Shown here in pieces: positions 18,168 through 26,348 of a stretch of DNA of 64,000 bases. Origin of the DNA: Clostridiales bacterium (lineage in GTDB: Bacteria; Bacillota; Clostridia; Oscillospirales; CAG-272); contig JAAYHB010000008.1 in the NCBI GenBank assembly GCA_012727435.1, forward strand, positions 21,949 to 85,948, written 5' to 3'. The notes under the pieces are model-generated. The model saw only the letters and a list, made by a program, of their open reading frames with translations, was not told where the DNA came from and ran no database searches. Each line of letters starts with the position of its first letter. Within the stretch, counting starts at the first letter, position 1. The position numbers were made by a program, and so were the translations under genes.

Positions 18168-18790
18168 ATCATTTCTCCTTTATGTTTTTTTCTGATGAGC
18201 TCAGAACAGACCAGCTCCGCGGCCGCGGGCAGAATCACCCACTCGGCCTCCTCCATCACGCGCCGCTGCAAAATCTCGGGGGTGTCGCCCTCTTTGACCT
18301 CGACCGCGCGCTGCATGATAATCCGCCCGCCGTCGGGCACCTCGTTGACATAATGCACGGTCGCGCCGGTCACCTTGACGCCGTACGCAAGCGCGGCCTC
18401 GTGCACCTTAAGCCCGTAATACCCCTTGCCGCAGAACGACGGTATGAGCGAAGGATGGACGTTGATTATCCGCTCGGGGTACCGCGAGGTGAAGTCGGCG
18501 CTGAGGATGCACATAAATCCGGCAAGAATTATCAGGTCGGTGCGGTTTTCCTCAATAAGCTCGATTATCCTGCCCTCAAAAGCCTCTTGTGTGGGGTATT
18601 CGGCCTTTGTCACGATAGCTGTCCTCACCCCGGCATTCTCCGCGCGGGTCAGAGCGTATGCGTCGGCCTTGTTTGATATGACCAGCGTTATCTCCCCGCT
18701 TTTCAGTTCCCCGCGCCGCTCGGCGTCAAGCAGCGCCTGAAGGTTTGTCCCGCCGCCCGAAACCAGAACCGCAATTCTTGCTTTTTCCAT
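18164..18790 (-). CDS. purN: Phosphoribosylglycinamide formyltransferase
   Basis: Transfers formyl from 10-formyl-THF to GAR. 208 residues. VLVSGGGTNLQALLD at the start binds the substrate phosphate; NVHPSLIPSF carries the catalytic Asn and His, and TGATVHYVNEVPDGG the catalytic Asp. Stop and start overlap by 4 bases with the cyclohydrolase gene, and purM ends 10 bases upstream. Confidence 0.96.
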   Translation of the reverse strand: MEKARIAVLVSGGGTNLQALLDAERRGELKSGEITLVISNKADAYALTRAENAGVRTAIVTKAEYPTQEAFEGRIIELIEENRTDLIILAGFMCILSADFTSRYPERIINVHPSLIPSFCGKGYYGLKVHEAALAYGVKVTGATVHYVNEVPDGGRIIMQRAVEVKEGDTPEILQRRVMEEAEWVILPAAAELVCSELIRKKHKGEMI

Positions 18791-18800
18791 CTTCCCCGCC

Positions 18801-19841
18801 TCAACAAATGACGATGGTCTCGTCTGATTTTATAATCTCACCTATGATATAAGGCGACTCGCCGCACTCCCGCAGGATCTCAAGCGCCAGATCGGCCTCG
18901 TCCGCCGGGACTACAACGCTCATACCCACTCCCATGTTGAAGGTGTTGAACATATCGCGCTCGTCAATGCCGCCGGTCTTGGCAATCACGTCAAATATCG
19001 GCGGGGTAACAATGCTTTTCTTATCGATTTTGGCAGTGAGCCCTTCAGGCAGGCTGCGCGGGATGTTCTCGTAAAACCCGCCGCCGGTGATATGCGACAC
19101 GCCGCGGACCTTCACCCTGTCAAAGAGAGCCAGAAGCGGCTTGACATATATCCGGGTGGGCGTGAGCAGCACCTCGCCGAGCGACTTGCCGCCGAGTTCC
19201 GCCACCGGCTTTGTTATGTCCGCCCTGCCGATATCGAAAACCTTTCTTACAAGCGAAAACCCGTTTGAATGGACGCCGCTTGAGGGCAGCGCGATGATGA
19301 CGTCGCCGGCCCTCATCTCGTTCTTGTCCGGAATTTTTGATTTTTCGACAATCCCTACCGCAAAACCGGCGATGTCGTACTCGTCCTCGGGCATCATGCC
19401 GGGGTGCTCCGCCGTCTCACCGCCGATAAGCGCGGCACCTGCCTGAAGACAGCCCTCGGCCACACCCGAGACAATCGCGGCGATTTTCTCGGGGTAGAGT
19501 TTACCGCAAGCAATATAGTCTAGGAAAATGAGCGGCTTTGCTCCGCAGCAGACAATGTCGTTGACGCACATCGCCACGCAGTCGATGCCTATCGTGTCGT
19601 GCTTATCGAGCACAAAGGCAAGCTTCAGCTTGGTACCCACACCGTCGGTCCCGCTGACCAGCACAGGCTCACGGTATCCCGAAAGGTCGGGCACATACAG
19701 CCCGCCGAACCCGCCGATATCAGAGCAGGCGGAGGTGAGAGTGCGCGCCACATGCTTTTTCATCAGCTCGACCGCGCGGTAACCGGCGGTGATGTCCACC
19801 CCGGCGGCGGCGTAGCTGTCCGACTTTGAGATATTCTTCAT
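18801..19841 (-). CDS. purM: Phosphoribosylformylglycinamidine cyclo-ligase
   Basis: AIR synthetase, closing the imidazole ring. 346 residues from the ATG at 19841, which overlaps the purF stop (TGATG) and has AAAGGAG 10 bases upstream; a longer frame to 19874 would run inside purF. It has SYAAAGVDITAGYRAV, VSGTDGVGTKLKLAF (ATP/phosphate loop), GGETAEHPGMM and HITGGGFYENIPR, all typical. Translational coupling to purF is likely. Confidence 0.96.
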   Translation of the reverse strand: MKNISKSDSYAAAGVDITAGYRAVELMKKHVARTLTSACSDIGGFGGLYVPDLSGYREPVLVSGTDGVGTKLKLAFVLDKHDTIGIDCVAMCVNDIVCCGAKPLIFLDYIACGKLYPEKIAAIVSGVAEGCLQAGAALIGGETAEHPGMMPEDEYDIAGFAVGIVEKSKIPDKNEMRAGDVIIALPSSGVHSNGFSLVRKVFDIGRADITKPVAELGGKSLGEVLLTPTRIYVKPLLALFDRVKVRGVSHITGGGFYENIPRSLPEGLTAKIDKKSIVTPPIFDVIAKTGGIDERDMFNTFNMGVGMSVVVPADEADLALEILRECGESPYIIGEIIKSDETIVIC

Positions 19842-21298
19842 CAGTTCTGCTCTCCTTTTGCGGCATCGTCGCACTCGGGTATCTTTTCCTCAAATCTGTA
19901 TTTCCGGTGCTCAGGGGGAATAGCGGTCGGGTAGCAGCCGTCAAAACAGGCGGTGCAGCAGCCGCAGCAGCCGTCGGCCCCCGGTGCCAGCCGCTTCACA
20001 CTCTCAAGGCTGATATACCCGAGCGAGTCGGCCCCGATTATCCGGGCAATCTCGTCGGCCGTATGGCGGCAGGCAATCAGGTAATCGCGCGAGTCAATGT
20101 CGGTGCCGTAATAGCAGGGGTTAAGATACGGCGGGGAGGCTATCCTCATATGAACCTCCGACGCCCCGGCCTCGCGCAGGAGGTTTACAATCCGAGCGCT
20201 GGTCGTGCCCCTGACAATCGAGTCGTCAATCAGCACCACGCGCTTGCCGCGGACAACCTCGGTTATGGGGTTGAGCTTGATTCTCACCATGTCCTCCCGG
20301 CTCTTCTGCTCGGGGGCGATGAATGTGCGGCCTATATATCTGTTCTTGATAAATCCGAACCCGAACGGTATTCCCGACTGCCTCGCGTAGCCGAGCGCCG
20401 CGTCAAGCCCCGAGTCGGGCACGCCTACTACCACATCGGCTTCTACCGGATGTTCTTCAGCCAAAAACTCGCCGGCGCGTACCCTTGCTTCGTGCACCGA
20501 GTACCCGTCGATCACCGAATCGGGGCGGGCGAAGTAAATGTATTCAAACACGCAGAGCGCCCGCTCCTTCTTTCCGCAGTGCTCCTTTATGCTGCGAACT
20601 CCCGATTTGTCGAATATCAGGATTTCCCCGGGCTCCACGTCGCGCACAAATTCGGCGCCGACCGCGTCGAGCGCGCAGCTCTCGGAGGCAACTACATATA
20701 TTCCGTCGGCTGTCTTTCCAAAACAAAGCGGCTTGAAGCCGTGGCCGTCACGCACCGCCATCAGCTTCTGGGGCGACATGACAAGCAGCGAATAGGCCCC
20801 TTCAAGCCGATACATGGCCTGACAGACCGCCTCCTCGATAGAGCTCGTCTCAAGGCGCTTGTTTGTGATGATGTATGAAATGACCTCGGTGTCGCTGGTG
20901 GTATGGAAAATCGAGCCCCGCAGCTCAAGCTCCGAGCGCAGCTCATAGGAATTTACAAGGTTGCCGTTGTGGGCCAGCGCCATTGTGCCCTTTATGTGGT
21001 TGACCACAACCGGCTGTGCGTTGATCCGGTCGTTTGTGCCGGTTGTCCCGTAGCGCACATGGCCTATGGCGCAATTGCCGAGCTTAAGCTTTTCAAGCCG
21101 CTCGGGGTTGAAAACCTCATTGACAAGCCCGGTGTCCTTGTATGTGGTGAACACGCCCTTGTCGTTGACAGTAATACCGCAGGACTCCTGTCCCCGGTGC
21201 TGCAGCGCGTAAAGGCCGTAGTAAACCATGCGCGCCACGTCGCAGGTTACCGGGCTGAACACGCCGAATATCCCGCATTCTTCCCTGATTTCAGCCAT
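19841..21298 (-). CDS. purF: Amidophosphoribosyltransferase (4Fe-4S, Bacillus-type)
   Basis: First committed step of purine synthesis, making phosphoribosylamine from PRPP and Gln. MAEIREECGIFG begins with a short propeptide; Cys8 would be the exposed nucleophile after cleavage. The PRPP loop is VVLIDDSIVRGTT. The C-terminus is rich in Cys (GCCGCCTACFDGCYP), and together with the Cys of IACRHTADE matches the Fe-S ligand pattern of the Bacillus subtilis enzyme, so oxygen sensitivity is expected. 485 residues. Follows purC by 15 bases. Confidence 0.96.
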   Translation of the reverse strand: MAEIREECGIFGVFSPVTCDVARMVYYGLYALQHRGQESCGITVNDKGVFTTYKDTGLVNEVFNPERLEKLKLGNCAIGHVRYGTTGTNDRINAQPVVVNHIKGTMALAHNGNLVNSYELRSELELRGSIFHTTSDTEVISYIITNKRLETSSIEEAVCQAMYRLEGAYSLLVMSPQKLMAVRDGHGFKPLCFGKTADGIYVVASESCALDAVGAEFVRDVEPGEILIFDKSGVRSIKEHCGKKERALCVFEYIYFARPDSVIDGYSVHEARVRAGEFLAEEHPVEADVVVGVPDSGLDAALGYARQSGIPFGFGFIKNRYIGRTFIAPEQKSREDMVRIKLNPITEVVRGKRVVLIDDSIVRGTTSARIVNLLREAGASEVHMRIASPPYLNPCYYGTDIDSRDYLIACRHTADEIARIIGADSLGYISLESVKRLAPGADGCCGCCTACFDGCYPTAIPPEHRKYRFEEKIPECDDAAKGEQN

Positions 21299-21313
21299 AT
21301 ACTGCTCCGTTCC

Positions 21314-22027
21314 TTATTTGTCGCCGAAGACCCGTCTCATCATCTCCCGGTAGGCCTCCTCGACCCCGCCGAGGTCGCGGCGGAACCTGTCCTTGTCGAG
21401 CTTTTCGTTGGTTTTGGCGTCCCAGAAGCGGCAGGTGTCGGGAGAAATCTCGTCTGCCAGCACTATTTTCCCATCGGATGTGCGCCCGAACTCGAGCTTG
21501 AAGTCGACAAGCTTAATGCCGAGACCGAGGAAATATTCTTTCAGGATGTCATTTATCTTAAATGCCATTGATTTTATCGTCTCTATTTCGTCCTCCGTGA
21601 CAAGCCCGAGAGCGAGCGCGTGGTATTCGTTTATCAGCGGGTCGTGCAGCTCGTCGTTCTTATATGAAAACTCAATCGTGGGGCGGGCAAAGACAATTCC
21701 CTCCTCCACGCCGTAGCGCTTTGCAAACGACCCGGCCGAAATGTTGCGGATAATTACCTCAAGCGGTACAATCGACACCCGCCTGACCAGCGTCTCGCGC
21801 TCATTCAGTTCCCTGACAAAATGCGTGGGTATGCCGGCCTTCTCAAGCAGGCTCATCAGATAATTCGACATGCGGTTGTTGACCACTCCCTTGCCGGCAA
21901 TAGTACCCCGCTTCGTGCCGTCAAATGCTGTAGCATCGTCTTTATACGACACGATAACATAATCCGCATTATCCGTGGCAAATACTTTCTTGGCTTTCCC
22001 TTCGTAGAGCTGTTCCCTTTTTTCCAT
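21314..22027 (-). CDS. purC: Phosphoribosylaminoimidazolesuccinocarboxamide synthase
   Basis: SAICAR synthetase, condensing CAIR with Asp. 237 residues. [12 protein letters not shown] opens the protein as in nearly all Pur[20 protein letters not shown] and [15 protein letters not shown] bind ATP and substrate, and [12 protein letters not shown] closes the active site. The gap to purE is about 200 bases and contains a copy of the dispersed double-hairpin repeat in the sense orientation. Confidence 0.97.
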   Translation of the reverse strand: MEKREQLYEGKAKKVFATDNADYVIVSYKDDATAFDGTKRGTIAGKGVVNNRMSNYLMSLLEKAGIPTHFVRELNERETLVRRVSIVPLEVIIRNISAGSFAKRYGVEEGIVFARPTIEFSYKNDELHDPLINEYHALALGLVTEDEIETIKSMAFKINDILKEYFLGLGIKLVDFKLEFGRTSDGKIVLADEISPDTCRFWDAKTNEKLDKDRFRRDLGGVEEAYREMMRRVFGDK

Positions 22028-22076
22028 ATTTAATCCTTTCTTCGGGGGCTACGCCCCCGGACTTCTCGTTTACTTC

Positions 22077-22149
22077 CCGGGGGTGCTGCCCCCGGACCCC
22101 CGCCAAAGAAACTTTTTTGAAAAAAGTTTCTTTGGAATCTTCAAAAACT
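22077..22149 (-). repeat. Dispersed double-hairpin repeat, copy A (inside the purine operon)
   Basis: On the minus strand: AGTTTTTGAAGATTC, then a long stem (arms 22103-22118 and 22120-22135), then GCGGGGGTCC and a G/C hairpin GGGGGCAGCACCCCC. 73 bases, the same length as copy B. A further hairpin with GGGGGC/GCCCCC arms follows at 22044-22058. It lies between purE and purC in the transcript sense, so it may attenuate or process the operon message. Confidence 0.75.
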
Positions 22150-22229
22150 TTTTAACAAAATTTATGTGGGGTTTTCAGGCTGAATTGAAGTTCTTTAAAC
22201 TAAAGTATACTGATAAAGCGCTGTGAGGC

Positions 22230-22724
22230 TTATTGGTTCAGTTCTTCCTCAACCGCCTTGTTTTTGGCAAGGACCCTCTCGCTGTCGGCGCGGCGGCGCT
22301 CTGCCAGCTTCTCTGCAAGCCCCTCGTCGGTGAGCGAGATTATCTCAATCGACAACAAAGCGGCGTTGACCCCTCCGTCCACCGCAACCGTCGCCACAGG
22401 TATTCCCGGCGGCATCTGTACCGTGGACAGCAGTGCGTCAACACCGCCTAAATTTCCGGATTTTATAGGTATACCGATAACCGGGAGCGTGGTGACGGCA
22501 GCGGCAGCCCCCGCAAGGTGCGCTGCCATGCCTGCGGCTGCAATAATAACCCCGAAACCCCGCTCTCTTGCAGACGAGCAAAAGGTCCTCACCTGCTCGG
22601 GTGTGCGGTGGGCCGACCAGACGTGAGCTTCATACGGCACGCCGAATTCCTTTAGCACCTCGACAGCCTTCTTCACGACCGCAAGATCGCTGTCGCTCCC
22701 CATGATAATTGCAACCTTCTTCAT
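22230..22724 (-). CDS. purE: N5-carboxyaminoimidazole ribonucleotide mutase
   Basis: Forms CAIR. 164 residues, class I PurE size. [18 protein letters not shown] is the signature N-terminus; SAHRTPEQ carries the catalytic His and [12 protein letters not shown] the second. No purK is present in the window; the enzyme may use AIR plus CO2 (class II chemistry) or a purK may be elsewhere. First gene after the ZTP riboswitch; ribosome site GGAGAGGG about 9 bases upstream of ATG 22724. Confidence 0.97.
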   Translation of the reverse strand: MKKVAIIMGSDSDLAVVKKAVEVLKEFGVPYEAHVWSAHRTPEQVRTFCSSARERGFGVIIAAAGMAAHLAGAAAAVTTLPVIGIPIKSGNLGGVDALLSTVQMPPGIPVATVAVDGGVNAALLSIEIISLTDEGLAEKLAERRRADSERVLAKNKAVEEELNQ

Positions 22725-22750
22725 CTGTCAGCATTCCCTCTCCAAAAATT

Positions 22751-22790
22751 AAAAAGGGCGCACTTGCTCCTCGAAAAAGTAAGTGCGCCC
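22751..22790 (-). terminator. Expression-platform terminator of the ZTP riboswitch
   Basis: Minus-strand arms 22790-22781 (GGGCGCACTT) and 22765-22756 pair over 10 bases, followed by TTTTTAATTTTT. The 5' arm begins inside the conserved TGGGC of the aptamer, so ligand binding and terminator formation are mutually exclusive. Confidence 0.88.
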
Positions 22791-22862
22791 AGACGGTCGG
22801 CAAAAATCGGTTTTTCCGCTCCTTGGTGGTTCTCCACCCTTACCCGTCAGTCACGGAAACCT
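22781..22862 (-). promoter_or_regulatory. ZTP/ZMP riboswitch (pfl motif) controlling the purine operon
   Basis: The minus-strand leader reads CGTGACTGACGGG, then GGTGGAGAACCACC (hairpin), AAGGAGCGG, a loop, and CCGTCTGGGC. These match the conserved CGUGACUGGCG...GGUGGGAAACCACC...GGAGCG...CCGCCUGGGC core of the pfl motif in order. P1 forms from GGTTTCCG (22861-22854) and CGGAAAAACC. ZTP binding should block the terminator at 22751-22790 and turn the operon on when 10-formyl-THF is short. Confidence 0.92.
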
Positions 22863-22902
22863 GTAACGGAACTGCCCTCGGGCGGCTCCTTTTTACATTT
22901 AG

Positions 22903-22931
22903 ATTATATCACGGTCGGGTGTGTCTGTCAA
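22903..22931 (-). promoter_or_regulatory. Promoter of the purine operon
   Basis: Minus strand TTGACA (22931-22926), 17 bases, TATAAT (22908-22903): a perfect vegetative consensus, about 40 bases ahead of the riboswitch. Confidence 0.88.
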
Positions 22932-23017
22932 CTGTATTAAAATAATTACTCATCCAAATTCGAGTAATAAAGTCACGCGGCTTTTAGTGTATTTTGTCCA
23001 TTACTGCCCGGGTTCGC

Positions 23018-23046
23018 TTGCTTTTCCGGGATAAATGTATTATAAT
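23018..23046 (+). promoter_or_regulatory. Promoter of the phosphopantetheinyl transferase gene
   Basis: TTGCTT at 23018-23023, 17 bases, TATAAT at 23041-23046. GGAAGGAGGG precedes the ATG at 23082. Confidence 0.7.
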
Positions 23047-23081
23047 ATTCAAAACATCTTATTCCGGAAGGAGGGCCACGC

Positions 23082-23741
23082 ATGACCTGCGTCTGTTTTG
23101 CCGATGTCACGCCCCTTGAGATACCGGGATACTATGCTACGGTAATCGAGCGGCTCTCGCCCGAACGCCGCAGAAAGGCCGAGGCCTGCAGGACAAAACA
23201 AGGCAGGCTACTCTCAGCCGGGGCCGGATATCTGTTATCCTATGCGCTCTCGCTTCTCGGAGTCAACGAGGCTTGCGCCGCATACAGCTACAATCAATAC
23301 GGCAAGCCCCGCATTACAGGGCAAGAGCACCTCGACTTCTCTCTCGCGCACTCAGGGAAAATGGCAATGTGCGCCCTTTCCGACAGCGGTCAGGTGGGCT
23401 GCGACATCGAGGCTCCCGGCCGGCACAATCCTTCTGCGGCAAAGCGGTTTTTTCATCCGAACGAGTATCACAAAATAATAAATTCGGACGACCCGGGGCG
23501 TGATTTTATCAGGCTGTGGACCCTCAAGGAGAGCTATTTAAAAGCCCTCGGCACCGGCCTTGCCACCCCGCTCTCCTCATTTGAGATAGTACCCGGAAAC
23601 CCGCCTTATCTGTGCGGGAACGACGAGTATCATTTTGCCGAATTTCACCTTGAAAACGGCTATCATGCGGCGGTCTGCAGCCTCGAAAAAGCTGCCTGTG
23701 AGCCGATATTCGTTGACTTTTCAACATTACAAAATAATTAA
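23082..23741 (+). CDS. 4'-phosphopantetheinyl transferase, Sfp family
   Basis: Loads the phosphopantetheine arm of CoA onto carrier proteins. 219 residues, Sfp-like length. The Mg-binding and catalytic residues are visible: Asp108 and Glu110 in GCDIE, and WTLKESYLKALG (146-157) with Lys149 and Glu150. FSLAHSGKMAMCAL is the CoA-binding SxxHSG block. Sfp-type enzymes serve peptide or lysine pathways; the only carrier protein in the window is the one at 40808-41035, a plausible client. AcpS is not seen here. Confidence 0.9.
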   Translation: MTCVCFADVTPLEIPGYYATVIERLSPERRRKAEACRTKQGRLLSAGAGYLLSYALSLLGVNEACAAYSYNQYGKPRITGQEHLDFSLAHSGKMAMCALSDSGQVGCDIEAPGRHNPSAAKRFFHPNEYHKIINSDDPGRDFIRLWTLKESYLKALGTGLATPLSSFEIVPGNPPYLCGNDEYHFAEFHLENGYHAAVCSLEKAACEPIFVDFSTLQNN

Positions 23742-23750
23742 TACCCTCTA

Positions 23751-23779
23751 TTGACAAAACACCGCCACGGTGATACAAT
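23751..23779 (+). promoter_or_regulatory. Promoter of the transporter pair
   Basis: TTGACA at 23751-23756, 17 bases, TACAAT at 23774-23779. Confidence 0.75.
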
Positions 23780-23846
23780 AAGCGCGTTTGCCGGGTATAC
23801 CGGCAATATTTTGCGCCAAGTTTTCACCCAACAGGAGCGGTAATAT

Positions 23847-25040
23847 ATGAGCAGGTCGTCTGCTCTGGCAGAATATCATATCCCCGCGCGCAGCCCGCAA
23901 AGAGTCAATGATGTCATAAGAAAAATCGCAGGGCTGCTGCGCCGGAACATAATGGCGGCAACCGCCGCAACATTGGCACTTGTCACGTCCTTTATAGTAC
24001 CACCCGACCGCGAGTATCTTGATTATTTTGATTTCAGAACGCTTGCCTGCCTTTTTTGCACGCTTGCAGTGGTATGCGCGCTGAAAAACATAAAATTCTT
24101 CACGCTGCTTGCCCGGCGAATAGTCGCGCTCACCGGCAACTTCAGGACCGCTGTGCTGGCGCTGATATACATAACCTTCATCGGCTCGATGTTCCTCGCC
24201 AACGACATGGCGCTGCTGACCTTCCTGCCCCTAGGCTATATCCTGCTCGAGGAAACCGGAAACCAAAGGCAAATGGCCTTTACCTTTATAATGCAGAACA
24301 TCGCGGCAAATCTCGGGGGCATGCTGACCCCCTTCGGCAACCCGCAGAACCTCTATCTCTACTCAAAGTTTAACATCCCGACCGGCGAGTTTATGGCGGT
24401 CATGGCTATCCCCTTTGCCGCGGCGGTCCTTTTGATGACCTTTATCTGCTTTATCCTCCGTGCCGAGCCGATAAGACTGACAAACACCGAACGGCTGGTT
24501 CTGCCGCCTTTAAGAACCACGCTGTATCTTGCCTTGTTTATATTCTCGATACTGATAGTTTTCCGCTTCATCCCCTACTGGATAGGGCTTTTGCTGATCC
24601 CGGCAGTGCTGCTTTTCTCCGACAGAAAGACGCTCGGTATGGTTGACTACCCGCTGCTCTTCACATTTTTCTGCTTCTTCATCTTCTCGGGCAATATGTC
24701 GCGCATTGAGGCAGTAAACCGCTTTGTATCGCGACTTATCGAAAAGAACACGCTTCTGGTCTCGACCCTCTCCTGCCAGGTAATAAGCAATGTGCCCTCG
24801 GCAATCCTGCTCTCGCGTTTTACCGAAAACTGGCCTGAACTTCTCGTCGGGGTCAACATCGGCGGTACCGGGACGCTTATCGCCTCGCTTGCAAGCCTCA
24901 TCACTTTCCGGGAGTTCGGCAGGCACAACAAGAGGTTTACAAGGAAATATCTCGTGCTCTTCACCGCCCTGAATTTCGTCTTCCTTATCATTTTGTATTT
25001 AATATCAATGCTTTACCTTCAGATATTCCCGATTTTCTGA
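23847..25040 (+). CDS. SLC13/ArsB-like anion permease (citrate transporter-like domain)
   Basis: 397 residues with about ten hydrophobic spans after a 30-residue cytoplasmic N-terminus. FLANDMALLTFLPLGYILLEETG, read in two parts as FLANDMALLT and FLPLGYILLEETG, and the hairpin NIAANLGGMLTPFGNPQNLYL match the ion-transporter superfamily (CitMHS/ArsB/NhaD) where such N-G-NP and ND motifs line the transport path. VISNVPSAILLSRFT is the second half-site. Substrate is not evident; dicarboxylates, citrate or Na+/H+ exchange are all possible. AGGAG lies before the ATG. Confidence 0.78.
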   Translation: MSRSSALAEYHIPARSPQRVNDVIRKIAGLLRRNIMAATAATLALVTSFIVPPDREYLDYFDFRTLACLFCTLAVVCALKNIKFFTLLARRIVALTGNFRTAVLALIYITFIGSMFLANDMALLTFLPLGYILLEETGNQRQMAFTFIMQNIAANLGGMLTPFGNPQNLYLYSKFNIPTGEFMAVMAIPFAAAVLLMTFICFILRAEPIRLTNTERLVLPPLRTTLYLALFIFSILIVFRFIPYWIGLLLIPAVLLFSDRKTLGMVDYPLLFTFFCFFIFSGNMSRIEAVNRFVSRLIEKNTLLVSTLSCQVISNVPSAILLSRFTENWPELLVGVNIGGTGTLIASLASLITFREFGRHNKRFTRKYLVLFTALNFVFLIILYLISMLYLQIFPIF

Positions 25041-25078
25041 GAACAAGGACCTTCCGAATATCACAAGAGGCTTTGCAT

Positions 25079-26035
25079 ATGGATGTTTTTTTCGTTGTGC
25101 TGAACCAAACCGCCATTATGATGGTACTGATTGCCATAGGTTACCTGCTCGGCAGAAAAAGGATCGTAAGCGAGGAGGCCGGGCGGGATTTGGCGGTGAT
25201 CGAAACCCGTTTTTTCCTCCCGGCATATCTGTTTACCGTACTGTCGGAAAGCCTGAGCGCCGAGAAGCTGCGTGTCGACATTAAGTATCTGCTCTTCGGC
25301 CTGTTTTTTCATCTGGCGCTGATTGCGCTTGCCTTCGGGCTCTCCCGCACGGTTCGCGGGGATGCGCTTGAGCGGTTCATGGCCTTCTATATGCTGACCT
25401 ACCCGAACTTCGGTTATTTCGGCTACCCGGTTATCGAGGCGGCGTACGGTCAGGAGATGCTTTCTCAGTTTATAATATTCGGCCTGCCCTTCACAATATC
25501 GATTAATACATACGGCGCATACCTGCTGACCACGCGGCGCAGTCAACCCATGGGCGTAAAATATAATTTTTCACTCAAAGACTTCTCAACCCTGCCATAT
25601 GAGGTTTTTGCCTCGGTCATTCTGGGCTCTCTCTGCGGGCTGCTTGATGTCCCGCTGCCGGGTGTAATCCGCAATTTCTTCAGCTTCTCGGCCGCCTGCA
25701 TGAGCCCGGTCGCGATGCTGCTTACCGGTCTTGTGCTCTCAGCCCTCCCGCTCTCGCAGATTTTCGGCTCATGGAAAGCCTACTACTTCAATGTGCTGAA
25801 ACTCATAATCCTCCCGGCCATCACCGGACTTGTGCTCTACCTTGTCGGCCTGCGCGGCGGGTACTTTGCCTTCCCGGTCCTCATGGCTGCAATGCCGGTG
25901 GGAATGAATGTCGTAATCTTCTCGCGCCCCGAGCAGCTCGACTACCAGCGCACCGGGGTAATCTGCTTTATCTCGTATGTAATTGCCCTGCTTACCATAC
26001 CGGCAGTTTTCGGTATCCTGTCGCTGTTAATGTAA
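25079..26035 (+). CDS. AEC family transporter (auxin efflux carrier-like)
   Basis: 318 residues with about ten hydrophobic spans. The start is ATG 25079, with AAGAGG 8 bases upstream; a TTG six bases earlier is too close to that site. MVLIAIGYLLGRK..., TYPNFGYFGYPVIEA (the NxGxxGxP-type motif of AEC proteins), and AAMPVGMNVVIFSRP in the second half are typical. Bacterial members carry malate, malonate or other organic acids. It follows the SLC13-like gene by 38 bases and probably shares its promoter. Confidence 0.85.
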   Translation: MDVFFVVLNQTAIMMVLIAIGYLLGRKRIVSEEAGRDLAVIETRFFLPAYLFTVLSESLSAEKLRVDIKYLLFGLFFHLALIALAFGLSRTVRGDALERFMAFYMLTYPNFGYFGYPVIEAAYGQEMLSQFIIFGLPFTISINTYGAYLLTTRRSQPMGVKYNFSLKDFSTLPYEVFASVILGSLCGLLDVPLPGVIRNFFSFSAACMSPVAMLLTGLVLSALPLSQIFGSWKAYYFNVLKLIILPAITGLVLYLVGLRGGYFAFPVLMAAMPVGMNVVIFSRPEQLDYQRTGVICFISYVIALLTIPAVFGILSLLM

Positions 26036-26065
26036 TGCCTGCTGGAGCACTGCCCACATACCTTC

Positions 26066-26133
26066 GTGGGGCTCCGCCCCACACCCAGCCTTTGCCCCTG
26101 TTTGAAAATGGGGGCTTAAGAATCCCCAAAAAC
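26066..26133 (-). repeat. Dispersed double-hairpin repeat, copy F
   Basis: Minus strand: TTTTTGGGGATTCTTAAG, a degenerate first stem (CCCCCATTTTCAAACAGGGG), then GGGTGTGGGGCGGAGCCCCAC. Same order of parts as copies C-E, with a longer insert between the two hairpins. Confidence 0.65.
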
Positions 26134-26305
26134 CATATAACCAAATCACTAATTCAGCGCGGGCCATACATCCCGCGCTTTGGCTGCCATAAACCCGCCG
26201 GCTGACTTGGAAGGGGCATGCGGGCGACCGCAGATCGCCCCTACGGTATGATGGGTATCCAGATACTACAAACCATATAAAAAGCCGATGCACACAAAAA
26301 ATGCA

Positions 26306-26339
26306 AAAGCCCGCTTCGGGAAATCCCGAAGCGGGCTTT
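26306..26339. terminator. Bidirectional terminator
   Basis: Arms 26306-26321 and 26324-26339 pair over 16 bases with a 2-base loop. A/T flanks on both sides suit both the AEC transporter gene (plus) and the minus-strand gene ending at 26349. Confidence 0.85.
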
Positions 26340-26348
26340 ATTTGTTCT

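Larger units (their letters stand above)
26036..26348. other. Convergent intergenic region with repeat and bidirectional terminator
   Basis: Holds copy F of the double-hairpin repeat (26066-26133), a second dispersed motif GGGCGACCGCAGATCGCCCC near 26223-26242, and a bidirectional terminator (26306-26339). No coding sequence is convincing. Confidence 0.6.
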
